Assembly (NCBI GenBank): GCA_005473895.2
Contig: SRJI02000017.1
Span: forward strand, 18,177-82,176
Length of the DNA stretch: 64,000 bases
Source: Carideicomes alvinocaridis
GTDB taxonomy: Bacteria; Pseudomonadota; Alphaproteobacteria; Rhodobacterales; Rhodobacteraceae
Direction of reading: 5' to 3'
In this document: positions 37,336 to 46,936 of the stretch, piece after piece
Layout: each line of letters begins with the position of its first letter
Numbering within the stretch: position 1 is the stretch's first letter
Position numbers and translations under genes: made by a program
Notes under the pieces: generated by a model
What the model saw: only the letters and a program-made list of their open reading frames with translations
Told to the model about the DNA's origin: nothing
Databases searched by the model: none

Positions 37336-39130
37336 CGACCCGCGCCTCCCCTGCCCCGGACGCCTTCTGCTCCGGAGCGGCGGGCGCCCAGCGATCGAGC
37401 CAGCCGTGATAGGCCACGACGATCTGCGGCGGTCGCGCTTCGCCCGGCACGCGGAACACGCGGCGTCCGGCCCGGCGCGAGGTCCAGGCGATGAGCAGCG
37501 GCGCGGCCAGCATCGGCAGGGTGACCGGCAGCATCCAGGGCAGCAGGCCCGGCGCGATCCGGGTCACCAGCGCAAGCGCCAGCGCGCCCGCCAGCGTGAT
37601 CCACCAGGCGGCGCGCCAGCCCTCGGCCAGGCTCAGCCGGCCTTCGCCGCGCTGGTTGGCGGGCCAGCCGCCGTCGCGCCCCATCAGGACCTGCAGCACG
37701 GCGCGGCTCTGATACATCAGCATCACCGGCGCCAGCAGCGAGGAGAGCAGGATCTCGACCACCACCGAGGCGATGGCGCCCGCCGCCCCGCCGAACCCCT
37801 TGGCCCGGCCCGACAGGATGGCCCCGCCGAGGATCAGGACCTTGGGCAGGATCAGCAGCCCGCCGATCCCGATGGCGAGCGCGATGATCTCCTGCGTGCG
37901 GTCCGAAGGGAAGACCGGGAACAGCTGGTAGGGCTCGGGGAAGTAATCCGGCGCCGGCGCGGTCACGGTGGCCACCAGCGAGGCGATCAGGAACGCCCCC
38001 CAGAGCAGCGAGACCAGGTAGGCAAAGATCCCCTGCAGGAAGACGAAGCGGCTCCAGCCGCGCAGGCCGGGCGTGAAGAGCAGCCGGATGTGCTGCAGGT
38101 TGCCCTGGCACCAGCGGCGATCGCGCTTGGCATAGGAGAGGATGTTGTCCGGCCCCTCCTCGTAGGAGCCGCCGAGCGTCTCGTCCACCTCGACCTTCCA
38201 GCCGGCGCGGGCGAGCAGCGCCGCCTCCACGTAGTCGTGGCTCAGGATGTGGCCGCCGAAGGGGGGCTTGCCGCTGAGCGGCGGCAGGCCGCAGCTTTCG
38301 GCAAAGGCGCGCACCCGGACGATGGCGTTGTGGCCCCAGAAGGGGCCGGTCACGCCCTGCATCCGCGCCAGCCCGCGCGCGAAGACCGGCGAATGGAAGC
38401 TGGCGGCGAATTGCATGGCGCGGCCGAACAGCGAGGCGGCGCCGACGATGCGGGGCAGCGTCTGGAACAGGCCGAGCTGCGGGTCGGCCTGCATGCGGGC
38501 GATCATGGCGCGGATCGTCTCGCCCTCCATCAGGCTGTCGGCGTCGAGGATGACGGCAAGCTCCCACGCCCCGCCCGAGGCGCGGATGAAGTCCTCGATA
38601 TTGCCGGCCTTGCGCCCCCGGTTGTCGGAGCGGCGGCGGTAGAAGATGCGCCCTGCCCCCTCGGTGTCACGCAGCAGCCGTGCAAAGGCGTCCTCCTCCA
38701 GCCCGGCGGCCTCGGGGTTGCCGGTATCCGACAGGATGGCGATGTCGGCGCGCACGCCGGCGCGGGCGAGCGAGCCGTCCATCGCCGCGATGCGGGCGAA
38801 GGTGGCGACCGGATCCTCGTTGCAGATCGGCACGATCACCACCGTGGGTGCCTGGGGCTCCTGCGTCTCGGGCAGCTCGCGCCGGCGGGTCCGGCCCGGC
38901 AGACCCAGCAGCGCCTGGGCGGCGCCCCAGGCCAGCCAGGCGGTGGTCAGCAGGATGAGCGCAGTGCGGGAAATGTCCCAGAAATCGGTGCCGTCCTGGG
39001 CCGAAGCCTCGGCCAGCAGCACCGCGGCGGCGGAAGCGGCCAGCGCGCTGAAGGCCAGCGCGACAACGCGGGCTCGGATGGTCGCACGGTCGGGACGGGG
39101 CGCCGCGGCGCCCGGGGCGGTGTCAGGCAC
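37322..39130 (-). CDS. opgH: OpgH, glucan glucosyltransferase
   Basis: 602 residues, inner-membrane glycosyltransferase (GT2) that polymerises the glucan backbone from UDP-glucose and moves it to the periplasm. Two N-terminal helices (about 22-42, 55-75), then the GT2 domain: PICNEDP near 101, the DAD metal site (196-198), TGPFWGHNAIVR near 261, HDY (298-300) and a KRDRRWCQGN motif (335-344). About five C-terminal helices follow. Starts at GTG, within the last codons of the small upstream gene. Confidence 0.95.
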   Translation of the reverse strand: MPDTAPGAAAPRPDRATIRARVVALAFSALAASAAAVLLAEASAQDGTDFWDISRTALILLTTAWLAWGAAQALLGLPGRTRRRELPETQEPQAPTVVIVPICNEDPVATFARIAAMDGSLARAGVRADIAILSDTGNPEAAGLEEDAFARLLRDTEGAGRIFYRRRSDNRGRKAGNIEDFIRASGGAWELAVILDADSLMEGETIRAMIARMQADPQLGLFQTLPRIVGAASLFGRAMQFAASFHSPVFARGLARMQGVTGPFWGHNAIVRVRAFAESCGLPPLSGKPPFGGHILSHDYVEAALLARAGWKVEVDETLGGSYEEGPDNILSYAKRDRRWCQGNLQHIRLLFTPGLRGWSRFVFLQGIFAYLVSLLWGAFLIASLVATVTAPAPDYFPEPYQLFPVFPSDRTQEIIALAIGIGGLLILPKVLILGGAILSGRAKGFGGAAGAIASVVVEILLSSLLAPVMLMYQSRAVLQVLMGRDGGWPANQRGEGRLSLAEGWRAAWWITLAGALALALVTRIAPGLLPWMLPVTLPMLAAPLLIAWTSRRAGRRVFRVPGEARPPQIVVAYHGWLDRWAPAAPEQKASGAGEARVDAAA

Positions 39131-39302
39131 GCTGCCACCCTAAAAAGAGGCGCAGCAGGCGCGACGGCGCGCTTGCCGCACGGCGCTCGGTCTCGAGCAC
39201 CTGGCGCGGCATGTCCATCGGGGCCGCGGGCGGCGCCCATCCGGGGCCGGGGACGGCCCGTGCCTGGTCGCTCCGGGGATGTGTGGTCGGGTCCTGGTTC
39301 AT
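39123..39302 (-). CDS. opgI: OpgI-like small protein between opgG and opgH
   Basis: 59 residues starting at an ATG that overlaps the opgG stop (ATGA) and ending 7 bp inside the opgH start region. It contains APMDMPRQVLETERRAA and an Arg/Leu-rich end RLLRLFLGWQRA. Rhodobacter sphaeroides has an opgGIH-opgC operon with a small gene of unknown function between opgG and opgH, so I assign OpgI by position. The alternative is that this is the N-terminal part of OpgH moved out of frame by an indel at about 39123-39130. Confidence 0.6.
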   Translation of the reverse strand: MNQDPTTHPRSDQARAVPGPGWAPPAAPMDMPRQVLETERRAASAPSRLLRLFLGWQRA

Positions 39303-40972
39303 TCCTTTACCCATTGATACAGCCAGGTTTCGCTTAGTTCGCGTCCGAAGCCGGTGATAGCCGCACGCAGTTCAACGACACTACCCGGCTCGGCCCTGAC
39401 CTCGGTCACGAGCCTCCAGGTATCGGTGCCGTCGATGCGGCTGAGAACTGTTTCTACGACCTCGCCTCGGTCCGCTGTGACTGCGGCCGTAACGTCGGCA
39501 TCCGGGGGAAGTTCCGCAAGTAGGCCGCCCTCGAAATCGACGACGAATTTCCGCCGATCGGGGCGCGATTTCACGCCCGAAATGCCGCCTTTGCCGACAC
39601 GCGCGCGCAAAACATGGGCATGTTGCGAACTTTCCGCGCCCGGCGGCGTCATGCCCCAATGCAGGCGGTAGGCAACTTCCAGCGCATCGCCCTCCCGCGT
39701 CGGCTGATCGGGGACCCAGAAGGCCACGATGTTGTCGTTGCCCTCCAGATCCGAGGGGATCTCGACCAGCCGGACGGCGCCCTTCCCCCAGTCGCCCACC
39801 GGCTCCACCATCAGCGAGGGGCGGCGTTCGTAATGCGCCTGGGCGTCGAGGTAATGGTCGAAATCCCGCGTGCGCTGCACCAGCCCGAAGGAGACCGGCG
39901 TGAGCGCCCCGAGATAGGAGCTGGCCAGCCGGGGCGGGTTGTTGAGCGAGCGGTAGAAGGTCTGCCCGCCGCGGGTGTTCAGCACCAGCGCCTCGCTGTC
40001 ATGAACGCGCGGGCGGTAATCCTCGAAATCGCCGGGATCGCTGTCGCCGAAGAGGTACATCGAGGTCAGCGGCGCGAGGCCAAGCTGCTGGATGTCGCGC
40101 CGCAGGTAGAGCCGCGCGGTGACATCGACCACCGTCGTCTCCCCCGGCTCCACCACGAAGCGGTAGGCCCCGGTGATCGAGCGGCTTTCCAGCGCGGCAT
40201 AGATGGTCGCCCGGGTGTCGCCGGGCGCGGGACGCTCCAGCCAGAAGGCGGTGAAGCGCGGAAACTCCTCCTGCTCGGCGAGCCCGGTATTCACCGCCAG
40301 CCCCCGCGCGCTGAGCCCGTAGACATTGTCGCGGCCAAGGGCGCGGAAATAGCTCGCCCCGAGAAAGGCGATCAGCTCGTCGAACAGGTCGGCCCGGTTA
40401 AGCGGGGCGTTCAGCCGGAAGCCCGCCACGCCCGGCATGTCGGAATGCTCCGGGATCGGCTGCGAGATACCGTCGTGATATTCGAAATCGTCGGTGCTGA
40501 AGGTCATCTTGCGCGCAATGCCGTCCTGCACCTCGTAGATCGCCACCGCCTCCTCGAAGAGCCAGCCCAGGTGGAAGGCATTGACCCGGAACTGCGCGTC
40601 ATCGTCCTGCCAGCGGGCGCGCTCGGGCCGGAAGCGGATGCGCTGGTAATCGTCGTAATCGAGCTCGGAAAAGAAGCCCTCGGCCGGCTCGGCCTCGCGC
40701 GGGGTTCCGAGGCTGGCAAGGCGCATGCGCTCGCTCAGGTCGTCGAAGGAAAAGGCCTGCCCCTCGGGTGCCTGCGGCTTGGATTCGGCCGCGTCCTGTT
40801 CGGCCTGGCTGGCCTCGGCCTCCTGCGCCCGGGCGCGCAGCGGCGGCAGTGCCAGCGTGGCGACAGAGCCCAGCATCCCGCCGAGGACGCCGCGCCGCCC
40901 AAGCCCCGGGCCGGTCGCGACCCCCGCCGCCCCTTGCCGTCCGACCATGCCATCCGCATTGCGCATTTTCAC
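39299..40972 (-). CDS. opgG: OpgG, periplasmic glucan biosynthesis protein
   Basis: 557 residues. A twin-arginine signal (GRRGVLGGMLGS, R26-R27) and a following low-complexity linker place it in the periplasm. The mature domain has the OpgG/MdoG fold features FSFDDLSERMR, DYDDYQRIRFRP, LFGDSDPGDFEDYRPRVHDSEAL and WLYQWVKE near the end. It is needed for branching or modification of glucans emerging from OpgH. The start is GTG with GGGGGAG seven bases upstream; an ATG two codons later is also possible. First gene of the operon. Confidence 0.95.
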   Translation of the reverse strand: MKMRNADGMVGRQGAAGVATGPGLGRRGVLGGMLGSVATLALPPLRARAQEAEASQAEQDAAESKPQAPEGQAFSFDDLSERMRLASLGTPREAEPAEGFFSELDYDDYQRIRFRPERARWQDDDAQFRVNAFHLGWLFEEAVAIYEVQDGIARKMTFSTDDFEYHDGISQPIPEHSDMPGVAGFRLNAPLNRADLFDELIAFLGASYFRALGRDNVYGLSARGLAVNTGLAEQEEFPRFTAFWLERPAPGDTRATIYAALESRSITGAYRFVVEPGETTVVDVTARLYLRRDIQQLGLAPLTSMYLFGDSDPGDFEDYRPRVHDSEALVLNTRGGQTFYRSLNNPPRLASSYLGALTPVSFGLVQRTRDFDHYLDAQAHYERRPSLMVEPVGDWGKGAVRLVEIPSDLEGNDNIVAFWVPDQPTREGDALEVAYRLHWGMTPPGAESSQHAHVLRARVGKGGISGVKSRPDRRKFVVDFEGGLLAELPPDADVTAAVTADRGEVVETVLSRIDGTDTWRLVTEVRAEPGSVVELRAAITGFGRELSETWLYQWVKE

Positions 40973-41132
40973 CCTGTCACTCCCCCTTGTTTTTTCACGT
41001 GACGGTGCCGCTCAGTTTCCGCGCTCTCGGGAAATGTGCAATCGGCGCCATGCTGCACGGCAGAATTCTGCCAGAGACGATGATTTTTCCGGCATTTTTC
41101 CGGGCGTCATCCCGCCCGGCGTCGGCAACGGC

Positions 41133-41774
41133 TCAGCCGTCGTCGGCCCCGTCCTCCGGCGACTCCTCGTCGTCGGGATCGACATAGCGCTCCCGGTAGG
41201 AGTCGATGAGGCGGTCGAGCGCCTCGCGGGTGGTGCGGTGGTAGCTGGCGGGAAATCCCAGCGAGGCGACCATCTTCCAGTGGCCGTACATCAGGCTGAC
41301 GAAGAGGAAGCCGATCTCGCGGCAGGCCTTCTGCGGCAGGCCGGTGCTGATCTGGACCTCGTGGGCGATGGTGTATTGCAGCACGAGGTATTGCTCGTGC
41401 AGGTTCTCGCGGATCTTCTCCGACGAGGCGGCGAGCGAAAAGACCGCGTCATAGACCTGGTCGTCCGCCGGCTTGCCCAGCCCCTTGCCGGCCAGGAAAT
41501 CGAAGTAGAAATCGAGGAACATCGGCAGCCGCTCGGTCGCGCCCGCCGTCAGGATGCCCTGCATCAGCAATTCCCGGTAGGAGGCGGCAAGCGCGTCGCA
41601 GACCGAGAGCATCAGTTCCTCGGGGTCGGGAAAGTAGTGCCGGATCAGCTGGCGCGACATGTCGGCCTCGCCGGCGATCTGATCGTAGGACGGCATGGGA
41701 AGTCCGTTCTTCCCGATCGCCCGGATCGTCGCCTGCACGATCTCCGGCTTCCTGATCCTGGATTTCGGCAACAC
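41133..41774 (-). CDS. TetR family regulator
   Basis: 213 residues, with an N-terminal helix-turn-helix PSYDQIAGEADMSRQLIRHYFPD typical of TetR and a helical ligand domain. The acidic tail (DPDDEESPEDGADDG) is unusual. It starts at GTG or the next TTG. It is the last gene in a minus-strand run that includes an acid lyase, hydrolase and TRAP transporter, with a 134-bp gap before it, so it may regulate that set. The opg operon lies on its other side. Confidence 0.88.
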   Translation of the reverse strand: MLPKSRIRKPEIVQATIRAIGKNGLPMPSYDQIAGEADMSRQLIRHYFPDPEELMLSVCDALAASYRELLMQGILTAGATERLPMFLDFYFDFLAGKGLGKPADDQVYDAVFSLAASSEKIRENLHEQYLVLQYTIAHEVQISTGLPQKACREIGFLFVSLMYGHWKMVASLGFPASYHRTTREALDRLIDSYRERYVDPDDEESPEDGADDG

Positions 41775-41908
41775 GAATGTGCTTGTCCCAATCTGCGGCC
41801 CGAAAAGAGCCTGTGTGCAAGGCTTTAGCCAGCGCCCTTCGCCGCGTCAACTGCGTTGAGCCGCCCGCGGCGCCGGAGGGCGGGGCCGCCGCCTGATCTG
41901 CCGCCCCG

Positions 41909-42793
41909 CTAGTCGGAGCCTTGATCCACCGCGGAGGGCATGAGCTCGTCGAGGCCGATCATCCGGTTGTATTCGCCGAAGCGCAGCCGCGTCGCGTCCT
42001 CCGGCAGGCGGCCCGCCTCACGCATCCGGGCATAGGTGTCCTCGAGCGTCCGCGCGACCACCAGCAGGGCAGAGACCGGGAAGAGCGCCAGCGCAAAGCC
42101 CATCTCTTCCAGCTCCGCCGCCGAGAGGTAGGGCGTGCGGCCATCCTCCACCATGTTGGCCACCAGCCGGGCCTCGGGGAAGGTCGTGGCGAGGCGCGCC
42201 ATTTCCTCGGGGGATTGCGGGGCCTCGACGAAGATCAGGTCGGCGCCGGCCTCCAGGAACCCCTCGGCGCGGCGCAGCGCCTCGTCCATGTCCACCACGG
42301 CCCGCGCGTCCGTGCGCGCCATGATCAGGAAGTCGGGCGACCGGCGGGCCGCGACCGCCGCCTCGATCTTGGCCACCGCCTCGGCCCGGTCCACCACCTC
42401 CTTGGAGGCCATGTGGCCGCAGCGCTTGGGAAAGACCTGGTCCTCGAGCTGGATGCATTGCACCCCAGCCCGTTCGTAGAGCGCGACCATCCGCGCGACG
42501 TTGAGCGTGCCGCCATGGCCGTTATCGGCATCCGCGATCAGGGGCACCGTCGCGGCCGCATCGGCCAGGGCGCGGGCACGCTCGGCCATCTCGGTGGCGG
42601 TGAGCAGGCCCAGGTCCGGCATCCCGAGGGTGGAGCCCGACACGCCGAAGCCAGTCATGTAGACCGCCTCGAACCCGGCGCGGGCGGCGATGCGGGCCGA
42701 GAGGGCGTCATAGGCGCCGGGCACGGTGAGGATGCCTGGCTGCGCCAGCCGCGCCGCGAGGCTGCGTTCTCCGGATGTCATCCCGGCGGTCAT
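41909..42793 (-). CDS. isocitrate lyase/PEP-mutase superfamily acid lyase
   Basis: 294 residues with a TIM-barrel ICL/PEPM fold. Diagnostic pieces are GAYDALSARIAARAGF, MTGFGVSGSTLGMPD, IADADNGHGG (metal and substrate site) and EDQVFPKRCGHM. The KRCGH motif with its cysteine marks carbon-carbon lyases (isocitrate, 2-methylisocitrate or 2,3-dimethylmalate lyase) rather than PEP mutase. The substrate is unknown. The start overlaps the stop of the hydrolase gene by four bases, so the two act in one operon. Confidence 0.88.
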   Translation of the reverse strand: MTAGMTSGERSLAARLAQPGILTVPGAYDALSARIAARAGFEAVYMTGFGVSGSTLGMPDLGLLTATEMAERARALADAAATVPLIADADNGHGGTLNVARMVALYERAGVQCIQLEDQVFPKRCGHMASKEVVDRAEAVAKIEAAVAARRSPDFLIMARTDARAVVDMDEALRRAEGFLEAGADLIFVEAPQSPEEMARLATTFPEARLVANMVEDGRTPYLSAAELEEMGFALALFPVSALLVVARTLEDTYARMREAGRLPEDATRLRFGEYNRMIGLDELMPSAVDQGSD

Positions 42794-44001
42794 CCCCTTG
42801 CCCCGGCGGTCACCCTGTCCTCCTCGGGGGACCAGAGGCCGGTGCGCTGCATCCAGTCGGCGATGCGCGACAGGCACTCCTGCAGCAGCTCCGGCTGGCC
42901 CTTGTAGTAATGGGTCGCGCCCTCGATCACGTGCATCTCGCGCTCGGTCTGGGCGGCGGCCTCGTAGACCAGCTTCGGATGCGAGGCCGGCGCCCCGTCA
43001 TCGGCGCTGTTCTCGATCACGATCAGCGGCACCGAGATGCGCGAGGCCCCGGCCACCGCGTCGCAGCGGCTGTCATCCACCGACCATTGCGACAGCCAGC
43101 TGCGCAGCGAGGAATAGCGCGCCAGCCCCGCCGGGTTGACGTTCGCCGCCTCCGGGTTGCCCAGGAAGCAGGTGCCCGGAACCCGGTCGTTGGGATCCAC
43201 CGCCGGGTCGAGCCAGCGCAGGTCGGCCATGGTGCGATGCACGACGAAGCTGCGCTCGTATTCCGCGCCGCCCTTGCGCGCGAGGCTGTCGAGCTCTTCC
43301 CGCGCCCAGTCGGTGATGCGCCGCATCCGGGCAAGCTGGGCCGCGCGGAAGTGGTCGATGAAATCCTGCGTGTAGGGCGGCCGCGGCGCGCCCTTCGGGT
43401 CGTAGATGTCGAGTTCGGGGTCGCGCCGGTAGGGATCGGCTTCGTCGATCACCGAGGGGTCGAGCCACTGGCTGAGCGTGCGGGCGCGGCTGGCATGGGC
43501 CGCCACCATCATCACGCCCTCCACCGGGGTCAGCCCCGCGGCGGTCAGGTCCACCGGGTCGCCGGCGGGCGTGTGGGTGATGTCGGGCCGCTCCGCCTGG
43601 CTCTGGTAGAAGAGCGACAGCGACGCGCCGCCGGACCAGCCCAGCAGCACGACCTTTTCATAGCCCAGCACGGACTTGGCGTAATCCACGTAGGCGCCCA
43701 TGTCGCGGGCCACCTTCTCCATGATCAGGCTGGCGTCGAAGCGGGCATAGCGGCTGTTGCCGCAGATCACGTGATGCCCGGCCTCGGCCAGCGCGATCGG
43801 CACCGGCAGAAGCTGCAGGGTGGTGGCCGGGTGCATCATGATGATGACGGTCTTCGACTCCACCCCTTCGGGCTTCAGCAGCTGGCCCTCCAGGTTCACC
43901 ATGCCCTGGGTGCCGACAAAGCCGTAGGTCTCGGCGTTCTGCAGCGTCTCGGGGTACTGGATGATCAGCGGAATGCGGGTGAAGGCGCGGGTCTGGGACA
44001 T
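42790..44001 (-). CDS. alpha/beta hydrolase, catabolic, substrate unknown
   Basis: 403 residues with an alpha/beta-hydrolase fold: MMHPATTLQLLPVPIAL near the first strand-loop, nucleophile elbow GWSGGAS, IVIENSADDGAPAS for the acid position and GATHYYKGQP for the histidine. A lid insertion lies between about 180 and 280. It sits between a TRAP transporter and an acid lyase. An ester or C-C bond of the imported compound is the probable target. Confidence 0.85.
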   Translation of the reverse strand: MSQTRAFTRIPLIIQYPETLQNAETYGFVGTQGMVNLEGQLLKPEGVESKTVIIMMHPATTLQLLPVPIALAEAGHHVICGNSRYARFDASLIMEKVARDMGAYVDYAKSVLGYEKVVLLGWSGGASLSLFYQSQAERPDITHTPAGDPVDLTAAGLTPVEGVMMVAAHASRARTLSQWLDPSVIDEADPYRRDPELDIYDPKGAPRPPYTQDFIDHFRAAQLARMRRITDWAREELDSLARKGGAEYERSFVVHRTMADLRWLDPAVDPNDRVPGTCFLGNPEAANVNPAGLARYSSLRSWLSQWSVDDSRCDAVAGASRISVPLIVIENSADDGAPASHPKLVYEAAAQTEREMHVIEGATHYYKGQPELLQECLSRIADWMQRTGLWSPEEDRVTAGARG

Positions 44002-44008
44002 GGGTTTC

Positions 44009-45301
44009 TCAGTTCATCATTGCGGGAAGCGTCAGCGATATGGCCGGGAAGGCCAGCAACAGCGCGAGGCGCAGCAGGTCGACCAGCACGAAGGGAATGA
44101 CCCCGCGGTAGATCGTGCCGATGCGCAGGTCGGGCACCACGTTGGCCAGCACGAAGATGTTCATGCCGACCGGCGGGGTGATCAGGCTGATCTCGGTGAC
44201 CACGACGACGATGATGCCGAACCAGATCGGATCGAAGCCGTAGAACTGTACCAGCGGAAAGAAGACCGGGATTGTCAGCAGGATCATCGAGATCGAATCC
44301 AGCACCATGCCCAGCAGCACGTAGGCCACGATGATCAGCGCCATCACCGCCCAGGCCGGAAAGCCGTTGCCCGAGACGAAGGCGCCGATCTCGCGCGGCA
44401 TGCCGGTCATGTTGAGGAAGCTGGAGAAGACGAAGGCGCCGATCAGCACGGTGACCAGGGCCGCCGACAGGATCGCGGTCTCGTAGAAGACGTCGATGAT
44501 CTCCCACAGGGTGGCGGTGCGGCGGAAGACCACCGAAAGCAACGCCCCGAAGGCGCCGACGCCCGCCGCCTCGTTCGGCGTGAAGAGGCCCACGTAGATG
44601 CCGCCGATCACCAGGATGAAGAGCAGCAGGATCTCCCACACCCCGAGCAGGGAGCGCCATTTCTCGCCCCATTCCACGTGCATCCCGGCCGGGCCGCTGT
44701 CGGGCTTCAGCCGGGTCACGATGGTGACGGCGAGGTTGTAGAACAGGATACCCAGCAGGCCGGGGATCACCCCCGCGATGAAGAGCGCGGCAATGTCGGT
44801 CTGGGTCAGCACGCCGTACATCACCATGATGACGCTCGGCGGGATGAGGATGCCCAGCGTGCCCCCCGCCGCGATGGAGCCGGCGGCAAGCTCGCGGGAA
44901 TAGCCCAGGCGGTTCATCTCGGGCACCGCGATGCGGGCCATGGTGGCGGTGGTGGCCAGCGAGCTGCCGCAGACCGCCGAGAAGCCGGCGCAGGACACGA
45001 TCGTCGCCCGCGCCAGCCCGCCGCGGCGATGGCCCAGCCAGGCGTTGGACGCATCGTAAAGCCGCGCGGACAGCCCCGCGCGCGAGATCAGGTTGCCCAT
45101 CAGCAGGAAGAGCGGGATCACCAGAAGGGAATATTCCTGCGTGGAATGCACCGCGGCCTGGGCGGCCGAGATCAGCGAGGGCTTCCAGCCGACGGTCAGG
45201 CCAAAGCCCACCACCCCCACGATCATCATCGCGAAGGCCACCGGCACGCGCAGGAAGATCAGCCCGAGCAGGCCGGCGAAGCCGATAATGGATTCAAACA
45301 T
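44009..45301 (-). CDS. TRAP transporter large permease (DctM)
   Basis: 430 residues, about 12 hydrophobic segments, with DctM features such as GAFVFSSFLNMTGMPREI, PPSVIMVMYGVLTQTDIAALF and CGSSLATTATMARIAVPEM. Together with the small permease and binding protein next to it, it forms a sodium-driven uptake system. Its end lies 7 bp from the hydrolase start, and its start overlaps the dctQ end by 8 bases. Confidence 0.95.
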   Translation of the reverse strand: MFESIIGFAGLLGLIFLRVPVAFAMMIVGVVGFGLTVGWKPSLISAAQAAVHSTQEYSLLVIPLFLLMGNLISRAGLSARLYDASNAWLGHRRGGLARATIVSCAGFSAVCGSSLATTATMARIAVPEMNRLGYSRELAAGSIAAGGTLGILIPPSVIMVMYGVLTQTDIAALFIAGVIPGLLGILFYNLAVTIVTRLKPDSGPAGMHVEWGEKWRSLLGVWEILLLFILVIGGIYVGLFTPNEAAGVGAFGALLSVVFRRTATLWEIIDVFYETAILSAALVTVLIGAFVFSSFLNMTGMPREIGAFVSGNGFPAWAVMALIIVAYVLLGMVLDSISMILLTIPVFFPLVQFYGFDPIWFGIIVVVVTEISLITPPVGMNIFVLANVVPDLRIGTIYRGVIPFVLVDLLRLALLLAFPAISLTLPAMMN

Positions 45302-45818
45302 CGTCGCGGGGTTCCGATTGCCAGTCGCCGCGGATGCCGCGCCAGGCCCGCCACAGCAGGACCAGGCCGGTGATCGCCAGCGACGCCGCCGCCAGCAGGG
45401 AGAACGGCCCGAGCGGCACGCTCAGGAACATCGTCGCCTCCATGTAGCGGATCGAGGACAGGCCCTTGAGCATCACGAAATAGGCCAGCACCAGCAGCAG
45501 CACCGCCGAGATCACGCTTGCCGCCGCGTCGAGCCGCGCGCGGCCGGCCGGGGGCACGATGCCGTCGATCAGCGTGACGGTGATGTGATGCGCGCCGGCG
45601 GTCGCGAAGGGCAGCGCGCAGAAGAAGAGAAGCATGAGGATGAGGCCGGACAGCTCGTAGCCCCCCTTGATCGGAGCGTCGAAGAGATCGCGGCCGATCA
45701 CGTCCACGACGGTCATCATCATCAGACCGAACAGCACCGCGGCCAGCGCCAGGGTCAACAGCCTGCGGAGAAATCCTCCCCGCAGGCCATCATTGCGGAA
45801 ACCGGTATCGTCGGACAC
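45294..45818 (-). CDS. TRAP transporter small permease (DctQ)
   Basis: 174 residues with four membrane segments, of the DctQ family, GTG start. The segment DVIGRDLFDAPIKGGYELSG follows helix 1 and helix 2 has LMLLFFCALPFATAGAHH, both usual for DctQ. It couples the binding protein and the large permease. It lies 30 bp after dctP. Confidence 0.9.
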   Translation of the reverse strand: MSDDTGFRNDGLRGGFLRRLLTLALAAVLFGLMMMTVVDVIGRDLFDAPIKGGYELSGLILMLLFFCALPFATAGAHHITVTLIDGIVPPAGRARLDAAASVISAVLLLVLAYFVMLKGLSSIRYMEATMFLSVPLGPFSLLAAASLAITGLVLLWRAWRGIRGDWQSEPRDDV

Positions 45819-45848
45819 GGATCACCTCTCGGGCAAGGGGCCGGGGCC

Positions 45849-46886
45849 CTACTTGCCGATTTCCTCGTTCAGCTTGGCGACCTCGTCCTGGTAGGCCTGG
45901 AACGCCGCCTCGCCGTCGACGCCCAGCTCCTGGGCCTTCTCGAACCAGGCTTCGCGCATGGGGATGAAGGCGGCGTCGATCTCTTCCTTGAACTCGGGTG
46001 ACATCTGCGTGATCTCCACGCCCTGCTCCTTGACGTATTCACGCCCGGCCGCATCGCCCACGTCCCAGGAATGGCCGATCATCCGCGCGCCCGCCTCGCC
46101 GGAGACGGACATGATCGCTTCCTGGTCCTCGGGCGAGATCTCGTTCCACGCCTCCTTGTTGATGGCGAAGTGGAAGACGAAGTTGTAGATGCCGCCCGGC
46201 ACGTCCGTCGTGTAGGGCAGGTACTTGGCCAGGGACATGTCGCGCACCGCGTTGTAAGGCACGAAGATGCCGTCCGCGATGCCGTTGGAGATCACCTGGT
46301 TCACCTCGGTGAAGGGCACCGACATGGCCGTCGCGCCCAGCTTGTCCGCCAGTTCGCCGATCGTGTCGCCGGGGACCCGCATCTTCAGCCCCTCGAGATC
46401 CGCGGCGCTTTCGATCGGGCGCTTGGAATTGTGGATCATGCCCGGCCCGTGGGTGGAAACGGTGACGATCTGCACGTCCGAATGTTCGCCCGCGGGCTCC
46501 AGGTATTCCTTGTAGATGCGCCAGTAGGCGGCCGAGTTGGCCTCGGCGGAATCGCCCAGGAAGGGCAGTTCGGCCACCTGGTGCAGCACGAAGGGGCGCT
46601 GTGCGATGCCCGGCGAGTAATAGCCCGCATCCATCACCCGGTCGCGGATCAGGTCGTAGAAGACCCGCGGCGACCCCGGCGGCTGCGCCAGGAATTCCAC
46701 CTTCACGCGGCCGTCGGTCACTTCTTCGACCTGCTCGCCCCACTTGAAGGTGCCGTTCTTGTTGAAATCGGCCTCGGGGCTGCCGTACCAGCCGAACCGC
46801 AGCGTGGTATCCGCCTGGGCGATCCCTGCCGCCGCGACCATCTGGGCGCAGGCAAGCGCCCCCGCCAGAAGAAACTTCGTCTTCAT
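45849..46886 (-). CDS. TRAP transporter substrate-binding protein (DctP)
   Basis: 345 residues with an N-terminal Sec signal (about 1-25). DctP features are KMRVPGDTIGELADKLGA, the conserved Arg that binds a substrate carboxylate within KMRVPG, and SVPFTEVNQVISNGIADG. The substrate is probably an organic acid, not readable from sequence. It lies between the VOC gene (50 bp) and dctQ, and ends in a Glu/Lys tail. Confidence 0.95.
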   Translation of the reverse strand: MKTKFLLAGALACAQMVAAAGIAQADTTLRFGWYGSPEADFNKNGTFKWGEQVEEVTDGRVKVEFLAQPPGSPRVFYDLIRDRVMDAGYYSPGIAQRPFVLHQVAELPFLGDSAEANSAAYWRIYKEYLEPAGEHSDVQIVTVSTHGPGMIHNSKRPIESAADLEGLKMRVPGDTIGELADKLGATAMSVPFTEVNQVISNGIADGIFVPYNAVRDMSLAKYLPYTTDVPGGIYNFVFHFAINKEAWNEISPEDQEAIMSVSGEAGARMIGHSWDVGDAAGREYVKEQGVEITQMSPEFKEEIDAAFIPMREAWFEKAQELGVDGEAAFQAYQDEVAKLNEEIGK

Positions 46887-46936
46887 GTTATCCTCCCTGT
46901 TGTTTTATTCGCCGCCCCCTCCCCGGGGCGGCGCGA

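Noticed and set aside
39123..39302. Frameshift in opgH joining it to the upstream small frame
   Set aside because: Overlap with opgG and opgH and the known opgGIH order explain it as its own gene. The possibility is kept as an alternative, not as the main call.
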